From assembly GCA_026398715.1 (NCBI GenBank), contig JAPLSI010000067.1:1-14828 (forward strand): a stretch of DNA of 14,828 nucleotides. Direction: 5' to 3'. Origin of the DNA: Gammaproteobacteria bacterium. GTDB lineage: Bacteria; Pseudomonadota; Gammaproteobacteria; Xanthomonadales; Xanthomonadaceae. The translations under genes and the position numbers were made by a program. Shown one piece after another: positions 5,554-13,808 of this stretch (positions are counted from its first letter, which is position 1; each line of letters opens with the position of its first letter). The notes under the pieces were generated by a model that did no database searches, had not been told where the DNA came from, and saw only the letters and a list, made by a program, of their open reading frames with translations.

Positions 5554-7881
5554 ATGAACACCACCAGAAAGCTCTGGATCGGCCTGGGCGTATTACTCGT
5601 CGTTTCCTTCTCGGTCCTGCTATGGGCCGGCGGAGAAATATTCCGGGCTGCCCCGCCCGTGCCGGAAAAAGTGCTGGTCGAAGATGGCACGGTGATCTAC
5701 ACCCGCGCCGATATCGAAACCGGGCGCCAGGTCTGGCAATCGATGGGCGGCATGCAGTTGGGTTCGATCTGGGGCCACGGCGGTTATGTCGCGCCGGACT
5801 GGAGCGCGGACTGGCTGCACCGCGAATCCATCGAGGTCCTCAATATGTGGGCGCGCAGCGACGGTGGCGCGGCCACCTACGCGCAGTTGCCGCCTGAGGA
5901 ACAGGCAGCCTTGCGCGGTCGGCTAGAGCCGATGATGCGCACCAATACCTACGACCCCACGACCGGCACGATCACGCTTACCCGCGACCGCGCCGCAGCA
6001 CTGTCGAACGTCGCCGCGCATTACGAAAGCCTGTTCGGAAACGACCCCAGCACGGCCAAGCTGCGCGAAGCCTATGCGATGAAGCAGGACACCGTGGATA
6101 GCGCAGAACATCGCCGGGCACTGACGGCATTTTTCTGGTGGACTGCCTGGGCCGCGACGACCGAACGCGCGGGAGATGCGATCACTGCGATCAGCCCCGA
6201 AGGCGTGCTGGCCAGCAAGAAAGTCACCTACACCAACAACTGGCCCAACGAACCGCTGGTAGGCAACAAGCCGCCGCCGGCGCTCTGGGGCTGGTCCGTC
6301 TTCAGCGTGATGTTCCTGATCGCGGGCATCGCGCTGCTCGGCTGGTATCACGCCGTCCACCACGGGCGCGAGGACGCCGTGGATGCATTACCCGCGACGG
6401 ATCCATTTGCGACTCTCGAACCCACGCCATCGATGCGCGCGACGGCAAAATACTTCTGGGTGGTGCTTGCGCTGTTCCTCAGCCAGATCCTGCTCGGTGC
6501 GATTACCGCGCACTACCAGGTCGAGGGTCAGACGGCCTACGGGTTCGAGCTCTCGAACTTCCTCCCCTACTCCCTCGCCCGCACCTGGCACACCCAACTC
6601 GCCGTGCTCTGGATCGCCACCGCATGGCTGGCGACGGGTCTGTACATCGGACCAGCGCTGTCGGGTCACGAACCCCGATTCCAGCGACTGGGCGTGAACT
6701 TCCTGTTCGTCTGTCTGTTGGTGATCGTGGTCGGATCGTTCGCCGGCCAGTACCTGGCGATCATGCAAAAGCTCGGACTGGAGAATAATTTCTGGTTCGG
6801 CCACCAGGGTTGGGAGTACGCGGACATGGGCCGCTTCTGGCAGTGGTTCCTGTTCGTCGGGCTGCTGCTCTGGCTGACACTGGTGGGTCGCGCCTTGTGG
6901 CCGATCCTGCGCGGGCCGTCCACATCCTCGCGGACGATGGTGACCCTGTTGTTCCTGTCCACCGTGGCGATCGGCCTGTTCTACGGTGCCGCCCTGATGT
7001 GGAACGAGCACACCCACATCTCCGAGGTCGAATACTGGCGCTGGTGGCTGGTGCACCTTTGGGTCGAGGGCTTCTTCGAAGTGTTCGCAACCGCGGTGAT
7101 GGCCCTGATCTTCACTCGCCTGGGCCTGATCAAGACGTCGGTGGCGGCGGTTGCCGTCTTGTTCGCGACCATCATCTTCCTGTCGGGCGGCGTACTCGGC
7201 ACCCTTCACCACCTGTACTTCGTCGGCACGCCGACGGCGGTGGTGGCACTGGGCGCGAGCTTCAGTGCACTGGAAGTGGTGCCGTTGGCCTATATCGGCT
7301 TCGAGGTCTACCACACCTGGAAGCTCGGCAAGTCCACACCCTGGATGGCCCGCTATCGCTGGCCGATCATGTTCTTCCTGGCGGTGTCGTTCTGGAACCT
7401 GGTTGGCGCTGGCCTGTTCGGCTTCCTGATCAATCCGCCGGTGTCGCTGTACTTCATGCAGGGCCTCAACCTGACCCCGCTGCACGGACACACCGCCTTG
7501 TTCGGCGTGTACGGCATGTTGGGCATCGCGCTGATGCTGTTCTGCATGCGTGGATTGCGCGGCAAGGTCGTGTGGAATACCAAGGCTCTGGAGCTTTCGT
7601 TCTGGTCGCTGAACATCGGCCTGGTGCTGATGGCGCTGCTGACGCTGCTTCCCCTGGGCATCATGCAGCTGCTGGCGGCGATCGAGCATGGCTATTCCTA
7701 TGCGCGTTCGGCGGAATTCATGCAGCAGCCCATCGTCGAGATGCTGATCTGGATGCGCGTACCGGGCGATACGATCTTCAGCGTCGGGGCATTGTCCCTG
7801 GCCTGGTTCGTGTTCCGGCTCTGGGTCGTGCCGACCCCCGAGCCTGCATTGCCGGAAGTCGCGGAACCGGTTGATGCCTGA
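5554..7881 (+). CDS. norB: Quinol-dependent nitric oxide reductase (qNOR, NorZ type)
   Basis: A 775-residue inner-membrane protein that reduces 2 NO to N2O with electrons from quinol. The N-terminal extension (~10-265: one membrane helix, then a periplasmic cytochrome-c-like domain without a CxxCH motif) marks the single-subunit quinol type rather than NorB of NorCB. The C-terminal ~300-760 is the heme-copper-oxidase-like core: a heme b histidine in RTWHTQ (His346), the non-heme iron ligands HLWVEGFFEVF (His501, Glu505, with Glu509 nearby) and LHHLYF (His552/His553), and the heme ligands in LHGHTALFG (His644/His646). ATG at 5554 is chosen because GGAG (5544-5547) lies six bases upstream and the signal-like helix follows. 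nnrS overlaps its end by eight bases. The enzyme pairs with NirK downstream, and also serves NO detoxification in many bacteria. Confidence 0.95.
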   Translation: MNTTRKLWIGLGVLLVVSFSVLLWAGGEIFRAAPPVPEKVLVEDGTVIYTRADIETGRQVWQSMGGMQLGSIWGHGGYVAPDWSADWLHRESIEVLNMWARSDGGAATYAQLPPEEQAALRGRLEPMMRTNTYDPTTGTITLTRDRAAALSNVAAHYESLFGNDPSTAKLREAYAMKQDTVDSAEHRRALTAFFWWTAWAATTERAGDAITAISPEGVLASKKVTYTNNWPNEPLVGNKPPPALWGWSVFSVMFLIAGIALLGWYHAVHHGREDAVDALPATDPFATLEPTPSMRATAKYFWVVLALFLSQILLGAITAHYQVEGQTAYGFELSNFLPYSLARTWHTQLAVLWIATAWLATGLYIGPALSGHEPRFQRLGVNFLFVCLLVIVVGSFAGQYLAIMQKLGLENNFWFGHQGWEYADMGRFWQWFLFVGLLLWLTLVGRALWPILRGPSTSSRTMVTLLFLSTVAIGLFYGAALMWNEHTHISEVEYWRWWLVHLWVEGFFEVFATAVMALIFTRLGLIKTSVAAVAVLFATIIFLSGGVLGTLHHLYFVGTPTAVVALGASFSALEVVPLAYIGFEVYHTWKLGKSTPWMARYRWPIMFFLAVSFWNLVGAGLFGFLINPPVSLYFMQGLNLTPLHGHTALFGVYGMLGIALMLFCMRGLRGKVVWNTKALELSFWSLNIGLVLMALLTLLPLGIMQLLAAIEHGYSYARSAEFMQQPIVEMLIWMRVPGDTIFSVGALSLAWFVFRLWVVPTPEPALPEVAEPVDA

Positions 7882-9115
7882 TTCGAAAATGCACACTGCA
7901 GATTCGGAACTGTCGATGCGGCGCCTGGGTTGGGCGCCGCATCGACTCCTGTTTTTCATCGGGACGACGAACCTGTTGCTCGGAATGGCCTGGTGGGCCG
8001 CGTGGCTGATCTCGCAACGCATGCCCGGGCTTGCACTGACTGCGACTCAACCGCAGGTCGTGGCGGGATGGGTGCATGCCTTCGTCATGCAGTACCAGGT
8101 GCTTCCGTCGTTCATGGCCGGATTCCTGCTGACTGTCTTTCCGCGATGGATGGCGCAGCCAGACGTGCCGCTGTGGCGCTACGCCCCGGTTGGCCTGGGC
8201 ATCTTCGGCGGACAGCTTGCGACGATTGCAGGCGCGATGGGCTGGCCTTCAGGCCTTCTGGTCGGTCTGTTCATGACGGTGGCGGGATGGACGGCGCTGC
8301 TGGCGACGCTCGGACCCCTGGTCTGGCGCGACCGCGGAAAGAACTGGCATGCACGGTCGTGCTTCGCGGCGCTCGTGCTCGGCATGTGCGGCTTGCTGGC
8401 GCACGCTGCTTATCAGTTCGGCCACTCGCCCTTGTGGGAGTTCGCCAGCATCAAGATCGGCACGTTCGGCCTGCTGCTGCCGGTCTACATGACCGTCGCG
8501 CATCGGATGTTTCCATTCTTCGCCGGCAACGTCGTCCGCGGATATGTGGCGTGGCGACCGAACAGCCTGCTGGCCACGTTCTGGGCGCTCGCCCTGCTGC
8601 ACCTGGCGTTGGAACTGGTGCATGGCTATCGCTGGCTCTGGGCGCCGGACCTGGGCCTGTTGGCGCTGGCCACCACCGTTTGCTGGCGATGGTGGCCGCC
8701 CGGTCCGATGCCGGGCCTGCTGCGTGCACTGTTCCTGGGCCTGGCGTGGCTGCCCATCACGTTTGCGCTGTACTCGACCCAGAGCATCGCTTACCTGCTG
8801 ACCGGAAGTTTCGAGTTGGGTCGCGCGCCTGCGCATGCCTTGTTCATCGGATTCTTCGGCAGCTTGCTGGTGGCGATGGTCACCCGCGTGACGCGCGGCC
8901 ACTCGGGCCGCCCACTGGAGATGCCGACGATTGCCTGGTTTGCCTTCATCGCGATCCAGGTGGTTGCGGTGATGCGCATCGCTGCTGAATTCAGCGTCGA
9001 TCCCCTGCCCTGGCACATCCTGGCAGCAATCGGCTGGTTCGTCGCCCTGGGACCGTGGGTCGCGGCCATGGCGCGCACCTACCTGACAGCGCGTGTTGAC
9101 GGAAAGCCCGGCTGA
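7874..9115 (+). CDS. nnrS: NnrS-family membrane protein
   Basis: A 413-residue polytopic membrane protein, predicted from many hydrophobic stretches to have about 12 helices. It carries the NnrS signatures HAFVMQYQVLPSFMAGFLLTVFPRWM (~75-100), MTVAHRMFPFFAGN (~203-216) and the FFGSLLVAMVTRVTRGHSGR segment near 330-350. NnrS proteins are heme- and copper-containing membrane proteins first found with denitrification genes and linked to protection from NO stress; the reaction they perform is not settled. The start is ATG at 7874, overlapping the norZ stop by eight bases, with ATG at 7889 as an alternative. The overlap indicates translational coupling with the NO reductase. The SirB-family gene follows after one base. 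Confidence 0.92.
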   Translation: MPDSKMHTADSELSMRRLGWAPHRLLFFIGTTNLLLGMAWWAAWLISQRMPGLALTATQPQVVAGWVHAFVMQYQVLPSFMAGFLLTVFPRWMAQPDVPLWRYAPVGLGIFGGQLATIAGAMGWPSGLLVGLFMTVAGWTALLATLGPLVWRDRGKNWHARSCFAALVLGMCGLLAHAAYQFGHSPLWEFASIKIGTFGLLLPVYMTVAHRMFPFFAGNVVRGYVAWRPNSLLATFWALALLHLALELVHGYRWLWAPDLGLLALATTVCWRWWPPGPMPGLLRALFLGLAWLPITFALYSTQSIAYLLTGSFELGRAPAHALFIGFFGSLLVAMVTRVTRGHSGRPLEMPTIAWFAFIAIQVVAVMRIAAEFSVDPLPWHILAAIGWFVALGPWVAAMARTYLTARVDGKPG

Positions 9116-9116
9116 C

Positions 9117-9521
9117 ATGATCGAGTTCTACGCGCAAATTAAATGGGTCCACATCGCCAGCGTGATCTGCAGCGGCGGATTGTTCCTGCTTCGCGGGCTG
9201 CTGGTCCAGTTCGGCCGGCAGTCCTTTGCAATGGCAGCGCCCCTGCGTTTCCTCAGCTACACCGTGGACGTCATCTTGCTGACGGCGGCGATGATGCTGC
9301 TGACGATCCTGCCCGGCGCGATGTTCGCCAACGGCTGGCTGACAGTGAAACTGCTGCTGCTCCCCGTTTATGTGGTGCTTGGCAGTCTTGCGTTGAAGCG
9401 CGGCAGCACCGCTGCGCAACGTCGCACGTGTTACGTGCTGGCATTACTGGTGTTTTGCTTCATGGCGAGCGTTGCCCGCAGCCACCAGCCGACCGGAATC
9501 TTCGCGATGCTGGCCGGCTGA
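9117..9521 (+). CDS. SirB-family integral membrane protein
   Basis: A 134-residue protein with four predicted transmembrane helices. It resembles the SirB2 family: it opens with YAQIKWVHIASVICSGGLFLLRG, has a TVDVILLTAAMMLLTILP second helix, and ends VARSHQPTGIF. His12 and His123 lie near opposite ends and could be ligands, but that is speculation. The original SirB name comes from Salmonella invasion-gene regulation; family members also occur next to nnrS and NO reductase genes, as here, and their biochemical role is unknown. ATG at 9117 follows the nnrS stop by one base. The last codons lie within a long hairpin that probably ends the norZ-nnrS-sirB transcript. Confidence 0.82.
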   Translation: MIEFYAQIKWVHIASVICSGGLFLLRGLLVQFGRQSFAMAAPLRFLSYTVDVILLTAAMMLLTILPGAMFANGWLTVKLLLLPVYVVLGSLALKRGSTAAQRRTCYVLALLVFCFMASVARSHQPTGIFAMLAG

Positions 9522-9536
9522 CCGGCCAGCATCGCG
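9503..9536. terminator. 15-bp perfect hairpin between convergent sirB and porin genes
   Basis: Left arm 9503-9517 and right arm 9522-9536 pair perfectly over 15 bases around the loop CTGA. The loop contains most of the sirB stop codon (TGA 9519-9521). The hairpin lies between two converging genes, the position of a bidirectional terminator. Neither side has a clear T-run, so strictly intrinsic termination is uncertain; an mRNA-stabilising or transcription-blocking role is possible. Confidence 0.6.
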
Positions 9537-9543
9537 CTACACG

Positions 9544-10719
9544 TCAGCGCGGAAGCTTGCCCGTGTATTCGGCCTGCAGCCAGATCTTGCGGGTGTCGCG
9601 CGCGAAGCCATCGGCCTGGTAGTCCGCCAGCTTGAGCAGGGCATTCCAGTGGGTGCCCAGCGCCCGACCAATCGACAGGTCGAACTCCCGGCCGTACCTC
9701 TGACCGCCCCGGTCGGCGCGATAGTCGTGTGCCGCCACGATCCAGGCGAATTTGCCAGCCTTTCCAGTGGCGGACAGATAGCTGTCTTCCAGTCCGGCGG
9801 CCGGCGTCGTGGTGAACTTGTCGGCCCAGCCGTTGAATGCATGCAGCGTCGCCAGAGGCGTCTGCAACGCGTGGCGGCCGTCTCCGCCCAGATGCTCCCA
9901 TCCGAGTTTCCAGGTAATGCCGTGCGCCTGCAGCGACGGCTCGACCAGCCAGTACGAATGCGCGAAGCCCAGAGGATTGTCGGCATGGTCGACTTGCCTT
10001 GCGACTTCCGCCGTCCAGCCCCAGCGCTTGTGCGCCGTGCCCGTCCAGCGCACACCGTAAGTGGCGGTAGACGCGGTGGCAAGGTCCCTGTCGTCGTGCA
10101 GGTAGGCATAGGCCGTCCACTGCTGGACGCCATGCTTGAAGCCTGCATTGAACACGTGTGAATCGAGTCGCCTTTCACGCGCGAGCGGATCGATGGCGTC
10201 ATCGCCCGAGATCCGGTGCACCCGATCCAGCCAGGCATAGCGCAACGTGAGGTCAGGCGATGCGCTGTACTCGAATGATGCAGCATCGAATGTCTGTTCG
10301 TTCTGGCGCCAACCGACGCTGCCGATCCAGCGCTGGTTGTCCCAGTTGATACGTTGCCTACCCAGGCTGGTGGCGAATTTGGCGCCGCGCCAACCGATCA
10401 GCGCCTGGTTGATCTCTGCGCCTTTCGGATCGGCGATCCCCGGCCACGCAATGCGGCCGTTCGCACCACTGTTGTAGTCATTGCCTGCGCTGGCGATGCC
10501 CTCGCCTTCCAGCATCAGGAAGACGCCTTTGCCGAGCGCAGCTCGCAACGCCAGGCGCAATCGCGCGGTTTCGGCACTGGCATCATGGGCGAAAGCGTCG
10601 TCGCTTACCTGCTCATGCCTGAACCGCAGGTTCCATTCGACACTGACGGGGCTTGCCGCGGCCGCCGATGAAGCGGACAGTGCGCAAGCCAGAGGCAGTA
10701 CTAGTGCAATTCGTGACAT
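9544..10719 (-). CDS. Alginate-export-family outer-membrane porin
   Basis: A 391-residue protein with a signal peptide (MSRIALVLPLACALSASSAAAA, cleavage likely near 22) and a string of amphipathic beta strands rich in alternating aromatic residues, e.g. VEWNLRFRHEQV, FATSLGRQRINWDNQRWIG and IWLQAEYTGKLPR at the end. The GRQRINWDNQRWIGSVGWRQNEQTFDA region is typical of the alginate export (AlgE-like) family, whose members act as outer-membrane channels. No alginate genes are nearby, and such porins are often found beside nirK clusters, so an anion or nitrite channel is a reasonable guess but unproven. ATG at 10719 is chosen from the strong AGGAGG upstream and the signal peptide; the open frame continues to 11160 without coding sense. 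Divergent from nirK, sharing a control region with FNR-type boxes. Confidence 0.82.
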   Translation of the reverse strand: MSRIALVLPLACALSASSAAAASPVSVEWNLRFRHEQVSDDAFAHDASAETARLRLALRAALGKGVFLMLEGEGIASAGNDYNSGANGRIAWPGIADPKGAEINQALIGWRGAKFATSLGRQRINWDNQRWIGSVGWRQNEQTFDAASFEYSASPDLTLRYAWLDRVHRISGDDAIDPLARERRLDSHVFNAGFKHGVQQWTAYAYLHDDRDLATASTATYGVRWTGTAHKRWGWTAEVARQVDHADNPLGFAHSYWLVEPSLQAHGITWKLGWEHLGGDGRHALQTPLATLHAFNGWADKFTTTPAAGLEDSYLSATGKAGKFAWIVAAHDYRADRGGQRYGREFDLSIGRALGTHWNALLKLADYQADGFARDTRKIWLQAEYTGKLPR

Positions 10720-10776
10720 GGGACGTTTCCTCCTGCAGGACTGTCGCCAGTCTTTACCTCGACCAATAGCCAAGCA

Positions 10777-10790
10777 TTGACCGGGGTCAA
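10777..10790. promoter_or_regulatory. FNR/DNR-type palindrome, porin-proximal
   Basis: TTGAC-CGGG-GTCAA is a perfect palindromic pair of half-sites, of the TTGAC form. Its centre (10783.5) lies about 64 bases upstream of the porin ATG at 10719, so class II spacing would start the porin transcript near 10742, where TAAAGA on the minus strand (about 10751-10756) could be the -10. It may also act on nirK. Confidence 0.65.
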
Positions 10791-10824
10791 GAGACAGGAT
10801 GGATTGGCCGCGATTCGGAGTGAC

Positions 10825-10838
10825 TTGACCCACGTCAG
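10825..10838 (+). promoter_or_regulatory. FNR/DNR-type box, nirK-proximal
   Basis: TTGAC-CCAC-GTCAG matches the Crp/Fnr pattern with one imperfect outer base. The centre (10831.5) is about 72 bases before the nirK ATG at 10904. It is separated by 48 bases, centre to centre, from the porin-proximal site, so the two boxes may serve the two divergent genes. Confidence 0.62.
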
Positions 10839-10903
10839 GGCGGCCAGGCTGCCCATTACCGACACTGGCGGCATCGACCAAGGGTCCACGTAGGGGAATG
10901 CCA

Positions 10904-12427
10904 ATGAAACATTTGACCAAGCTGCTCGCCGCCACATTCGCCGCCGGCGCATTGTTGCTTTCCGGCTGCGACCGCAACGCCGACAAGACCGACGCGGTCG
11001 CCAGCGCCGAAAACCAGAAGGAGACCGGTGGCTCGCTCAAGGGTGACTTCGGTCCTCCGCAAGGCCCGGAGATCAAGGCGGTGCTAACCAGTCCACCGAT
11101 GGTCCCCCCGGCAACGGGTCGCAAGACACCGGCAAAAGTAATCGTCGAGTTGAACGTCATCGAAAAGGAAATGGAAATTTCCGAGGGCGTGACCTACACG
11201 TTCTGGACTTTCGGCGGCACGGTGCCCGGAAGTTTCATCCGCATCCGGCAAGGCGACACGGTGGTTTTCCACCTGCGCAACATGCCTGATTCGAAGATGC
11301 CCCATAACATCGACCTGCACGGCGTGACGGGTCCTGGCGGGGGCGCCGCATCGAGCTTCACCGCGCCCGGCCATGTCAGCCGGTTTACCTTCAAGGCGCT
11401 CAATGCCGGCCTGTATGTTTACCACTGCGCGACTGCGCCGGTGGGCATGCATGTCGCGAACGGCATGTATGGCCTGATCCTGGTCGAACCGCCGGAAGGC
11501 CTGCCGCCGGTGGACAAGGAGTACTACGTGATGCAGGGCGACTTCTACACGGCCGGAAAATATCGTGAGAAGGGTCACCAGGCATTCGACATGCAGAAGG
11601 GCATCGACGAGAACCCGACCTATGTGCTGTTCAATGGCGCTGAAGGCTCGATGACCGGCGACAAGGCCCTGACCGCGAAGGTCGGCGAGAACGTGCGACT
11701 GTTCGTCGGCAATGGCGGCCCCAACCTGGTGTCGAGCTTCCATGTCATCGGCGAAATCTTCGACAAGGTCTGGTTCGAAGGCGGCGCCCGCTTCCAGGAG
11801 AACGTGCAGACCACGCTGATTCCGTCAGGTGGAGCGGCGATCATGGAGTTCCACATGGAAGTCCCGGGTAGCTACGTGCTGGTCGACCACTCCATCTTCC
11901 GCGCCTTCAACAAGGGCGCCTTGGCGATCCTGAAAGCGGACGGCCCCGAGAACAAGGAAATCTATTCGGGCAAGGAAGTCGACGCCATGTACATTGGCGA
12001 TCGCGCCCAGCCCAACCTGGCTGCGGTTGCCACTGCAGCCACGGCTGCCAAGTCGGGCGCGCTGACGGTGGACGACCAGATCAAGGCCGGCCAGGCGCTG
12101 TTCGCCGGCACGTGCTCGACCTGCCACCAGCCCAACGGCCAGGGTCTCGAAGGCGTGTTCCCGCCGCTGGCCAAGTCCAGCTACATCGCGGCCGACCCCA
12201 AGAAGATCATCGACGTGGTGCTGCACGGCCTGAACGGACCGGTGACGGTCAACGGCAAGGACTTCAACTCGGTGATGCCGCCAATGACGCAGCTGACCGA
12301 CGACGAGATCGCCAACATCGGCACCTACGTGCTCAACAGCTGGGGCAACCCGGGCGGCCGAATCGACAAGGCCGAAGTGACTGCTCGCCGCAAGGCGGCT
12401 CCGGCGCCAGCGGCATCGGCGCACTGA
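10904..12427 (+). CDS. nirK: Copper nitrite reductase with fused C-terminal cytochrome c (lipoprotein type)
   Basis: A 507-residue protein that reduces nitrite to NO. Residues 1-22 form a lipoprotein signal with lipobox LLSGC (Cys22), so the enzyme is probably membrane-anchored. Residues ~60-350 are two cupredoxin domains with all expected ligands: type 1 copper His134, Cys175, His183 and Met188; type 2 copper His139, His174 and His329; catalytic Asp137 and His280. Residues ~388-480 are a class I cytochrome c with CSTCH (Cys404, Cys407, His408) and a Met ligand in SVMPPM. This three-domain layout is known from Ralstonia pickettii NirK, where the heme domain feeds electrons to the copper centre. 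ATG at 10904 is preferred over 10898 because AGGGG (10892-10896) is then seven bases away. An Ala-Pro-rich tail ends the protein. nirV begins ten bases downstream. Confidence 0.95.
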   Translation: MKHLTKLLAATFAAGALLLSGCDRNADKTDAVASAENQKETGGSLKGDFGPPQGPEIKAVLTSPPMVPPATGRKTPAKVIVELNVIEKEMEISEGVTYTFWTFGGTVPGSFIRIRQGDTVVFHLRNMPDSKMPHNIDLHGVTGPGGGAASSFTAPGHVSRFTFKALNAGLYVYHCATAPVGMHVANGMYGLILVEPPEGLPPVDKEYYVMQGDFYTAGKYREKGHQAFDMQKGIDENPTYVLFNGAEGSMTGDKALTAKVGENVRLFVGNGGPNLVSSFHVIGEIFDKVWFEGGARFQENVQTTLIPSGGAAIMEFHMEVPGSYVLVDHSIFRAFNKGALAILKADGPENKEIYSGKEVDAMYIGDRAQPNLAAVATAATAAKSGALTVDDQIKAGQALFAGTCSTCHQPNGQGLEGVFPPLAKSSYIAADPKKIIDVVLHGLNGPVTVNGKDFNSVMPPMTQLTDDEIANIGTYVLNSWGNPGGRIDKAEVTARRKAAPAPAASAH

Positions 12428-12437
12428 GATCGTATTG

Positions 12438-13211
12438 ATGAAGCGAAGCGCGCTGTTCGCGTTACTGGTACTGCCTGTCGCTGGCGTCAACGCCAGCGAC
12501 ACGGCTTACGTGGACCTGCCGGGTGGTAACTTCAAGTCCACCCTGCAGTACGAAGACCTCAAAGGTCCGCAAAAGATACAGCCGTTTTCGCTGATGCGCA
12601 GGCCAGTGACGAATGGTGAGTTCCTGGCTTTCGTGAAGGCGCATCCGGAGTGGCGCCGCGATCGCGTTGCGCCCGTGTTTGCCGAGTCGCGCTACCTTTC
12701 GCAGTGGGCTGGGCCCATCGAACTGGGCAAGAGGGCAACGGCCGCCCAACCAGTTACCTGGGTGAGCTGGTTCGCAGCCAGTGCCTACTGCGAGGCACAA
12801 TCTGCTTCGCTGCCCACCTGGCAGCAGTGGGAATACGCCGCGGCCGCAGACGAAACCCGCCGGGATGCCCGCAGCGACCCGGCATGGCGCGAACGGATAC
12901 TCGCCTGGTACTCCCGCCCTTCCAACGAGGCGCTCGCCCGTGCCGGCCTGCAGGCACCCAATGCCTATGGCGTGCAGGACATGCATGGCCTGGTATGGGA
13001 GTGGACCGACGATTTCTCCGCCCTGCTGATTTCCGGCGACAACCGCAACCAGGGCGACGCCGACAAGGCCAAGTTCTGCGGTGCGGGTTCGCTTTCCATG
13101 GGCGACCGCGAGAATTACGCGGTGCTGATGCGAGTAGCGATGTTATCGTCGCTTGAAGGCGCCGATGCCACTGCCAACCTGGGCTTCCGGTGCGCGAGGA
13201 AACTTCCATGA
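12438..13211 (+). CDS. nirV: NirV-like protein of the formylglycine-generating enzyme (SUMF1) family
   Basis: A 257-residue protein with a signal peptide (MKRSALFALLVLPVAGVNAS, cleavage near 20) and an FGE-sulfatase fold: YVDLPGGNF at the start, RRPVTNGEFLAFV, AQPVTWVSWFAASAYCEA, the LPTWQQWEYAA segment, NAYGVQDMHGLVWEWTDDF (176-193) and the terminal LGFRCARK. Members next to nirK are called NirV. The paired cysteines that bind copper in true formylglycine-generating enzymes (C-x4-C after the RGGSW-like motif) are not visible: the equivalent segment is FCGAGSLSMGDRENYAV with a single Cys214. It is therefore probably not an active sulfatase maturase; a role in NirK maturation or electron transfer has been suggested by context only. 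ATG at 12438 is chosen, ten bases after nirK; the sco gene overlaps its stop as ATGA. Confidence 0.88.
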   Translation: MKRSALFALLVLPVAGVNASDTAYVDLPGGNFKSTLQYEDLKGPQKIQPFSLMRRPVTNGEFLAFVKAHPEWRRDRVAPVFAESRYLSQWAGPIELGKRATAAQPVTWVSWFAASAYCEAQSASLPTWQQWEYAAAADETRRDARSDPAWRERILAWYSRPSNEALARAGLQAPNAYGVQDMHGLVWEWTDDFSALLISGDNRNQGDADKAKFCGAGSLSMGDRENYAVLMRVAMLSSLEGADATANLGFRCARKLP

Positions 13212-13795
13212 AGCGACTTGCATGGCTCGCCCTCGTGGCCAGCGCCCTGTGCACTGTCGGCGCGGCCAGTGCGGCAGCCGTCGCAAAACCCCTGCCCGGC
13301 AACTCCGTCTATCAGCTCCAGGCGAAGCTGCTCGATGCCTCCGGCCGGCCTCGGCAGTGGTCTGAGTTTCGCGGCCAACCACGCATCGCCACGATGTTCT
13401 ATGTTTCCTGCCCCTACATGTGCCCGCTGATCATCGAAAGCGGCAAGGCCATCGACATGTCCCTGACGCAGGCCGAGCGCGCGCGGCTTGGCGTGGTGAT
13501 GGTCAGCCTTGATCCCAAGCGGGACTCTCCTGCTGCCCTCACGGCGCTGGCCAAGAAGCGTGGCATCGATGCCAGGCGCTGGACGTTGTTGCGGCCCGAA
13601 CCCAAGGACGTGCGTTCACTCGCGGCGGTTCTGGGCATCAAGTACCGTGCCCTGGCTGATGGGGAGTTCAACCACACCAGCGTCCTGATCCTGCTCGACG
13701 CCGATGGCCGCATCCTGGCGCGAACCGAGACCATCGGCACCAAGCCCGACCCCGAATTCCTGATCGCCGTGCGCAAAGCGCTCGCCTCTCGATAA
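13208..13795 (+). CDS. SCO1/SenC-type copper chaperone
   Basis: A 195-residue thioredoxin-fold protein with a signal sequence or N-terminal anchor (residues ~1-24). It has the SCO copper site: SCPYMCP (Cys68, Cys72) and a distal histidine in FNHTS (His156). SCO proteins carry copper or reduce thiols in the periplasm during assembly of the CuA or CuB centres of oxidases, and related PrrC/SenC proteins are linked to cbb3 oxidase. Its place between nirK-nirV and ccoN fits copper supply to either NirK or the cbb3 oxidase. ATG at 13208 overlaps the nirV stop (ATGA), with GAGGAAA just upstream, so it is translationally coupled. An alternative ATG at 13190 would add six residues and lies within nirV. 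Confidence 0.92.
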   Translation: MKRLAWLALVASALCTVGAASAAAVAKPLPGNSVYQLQAKLLDASGRPRQWSEFRGQPRIATMFYVSCPYMCPLIIESGKAIDMSLTQAERARLGVVMVSLDPKRDSPAALTALAKKRGIDARRWTLLRPEPKDVRSLAAVLGIKYRALADGEFNHTSVLILLDADGRILARTETIGTKPDPEFLIAVRKALASR

Positions 13796-13808
13796 TACAA
13801 TCCATGAT

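Noticed and set aside
6388..8022. 544-residue open frame antisense to norZ
   Set aside because: Long antisense frames are expected in GC-rich DNA. The translation is low-complexity (His/Gln/Arg-rich) and norZ on the other strand is unmistakable.
7930..8988. 352-residue open frame in another phase inside nnrS
   Set aside because: Arg/Ala/Gly-rich shadow with no domain; NnrS motifs are in the other frame.
10720..11160. N-terminal extension of the porin frame into nirK
   Set aside because: The signal peptide and strong AGGAGG place the start at 10719; the extension would run antisense to nirK and over the control region.
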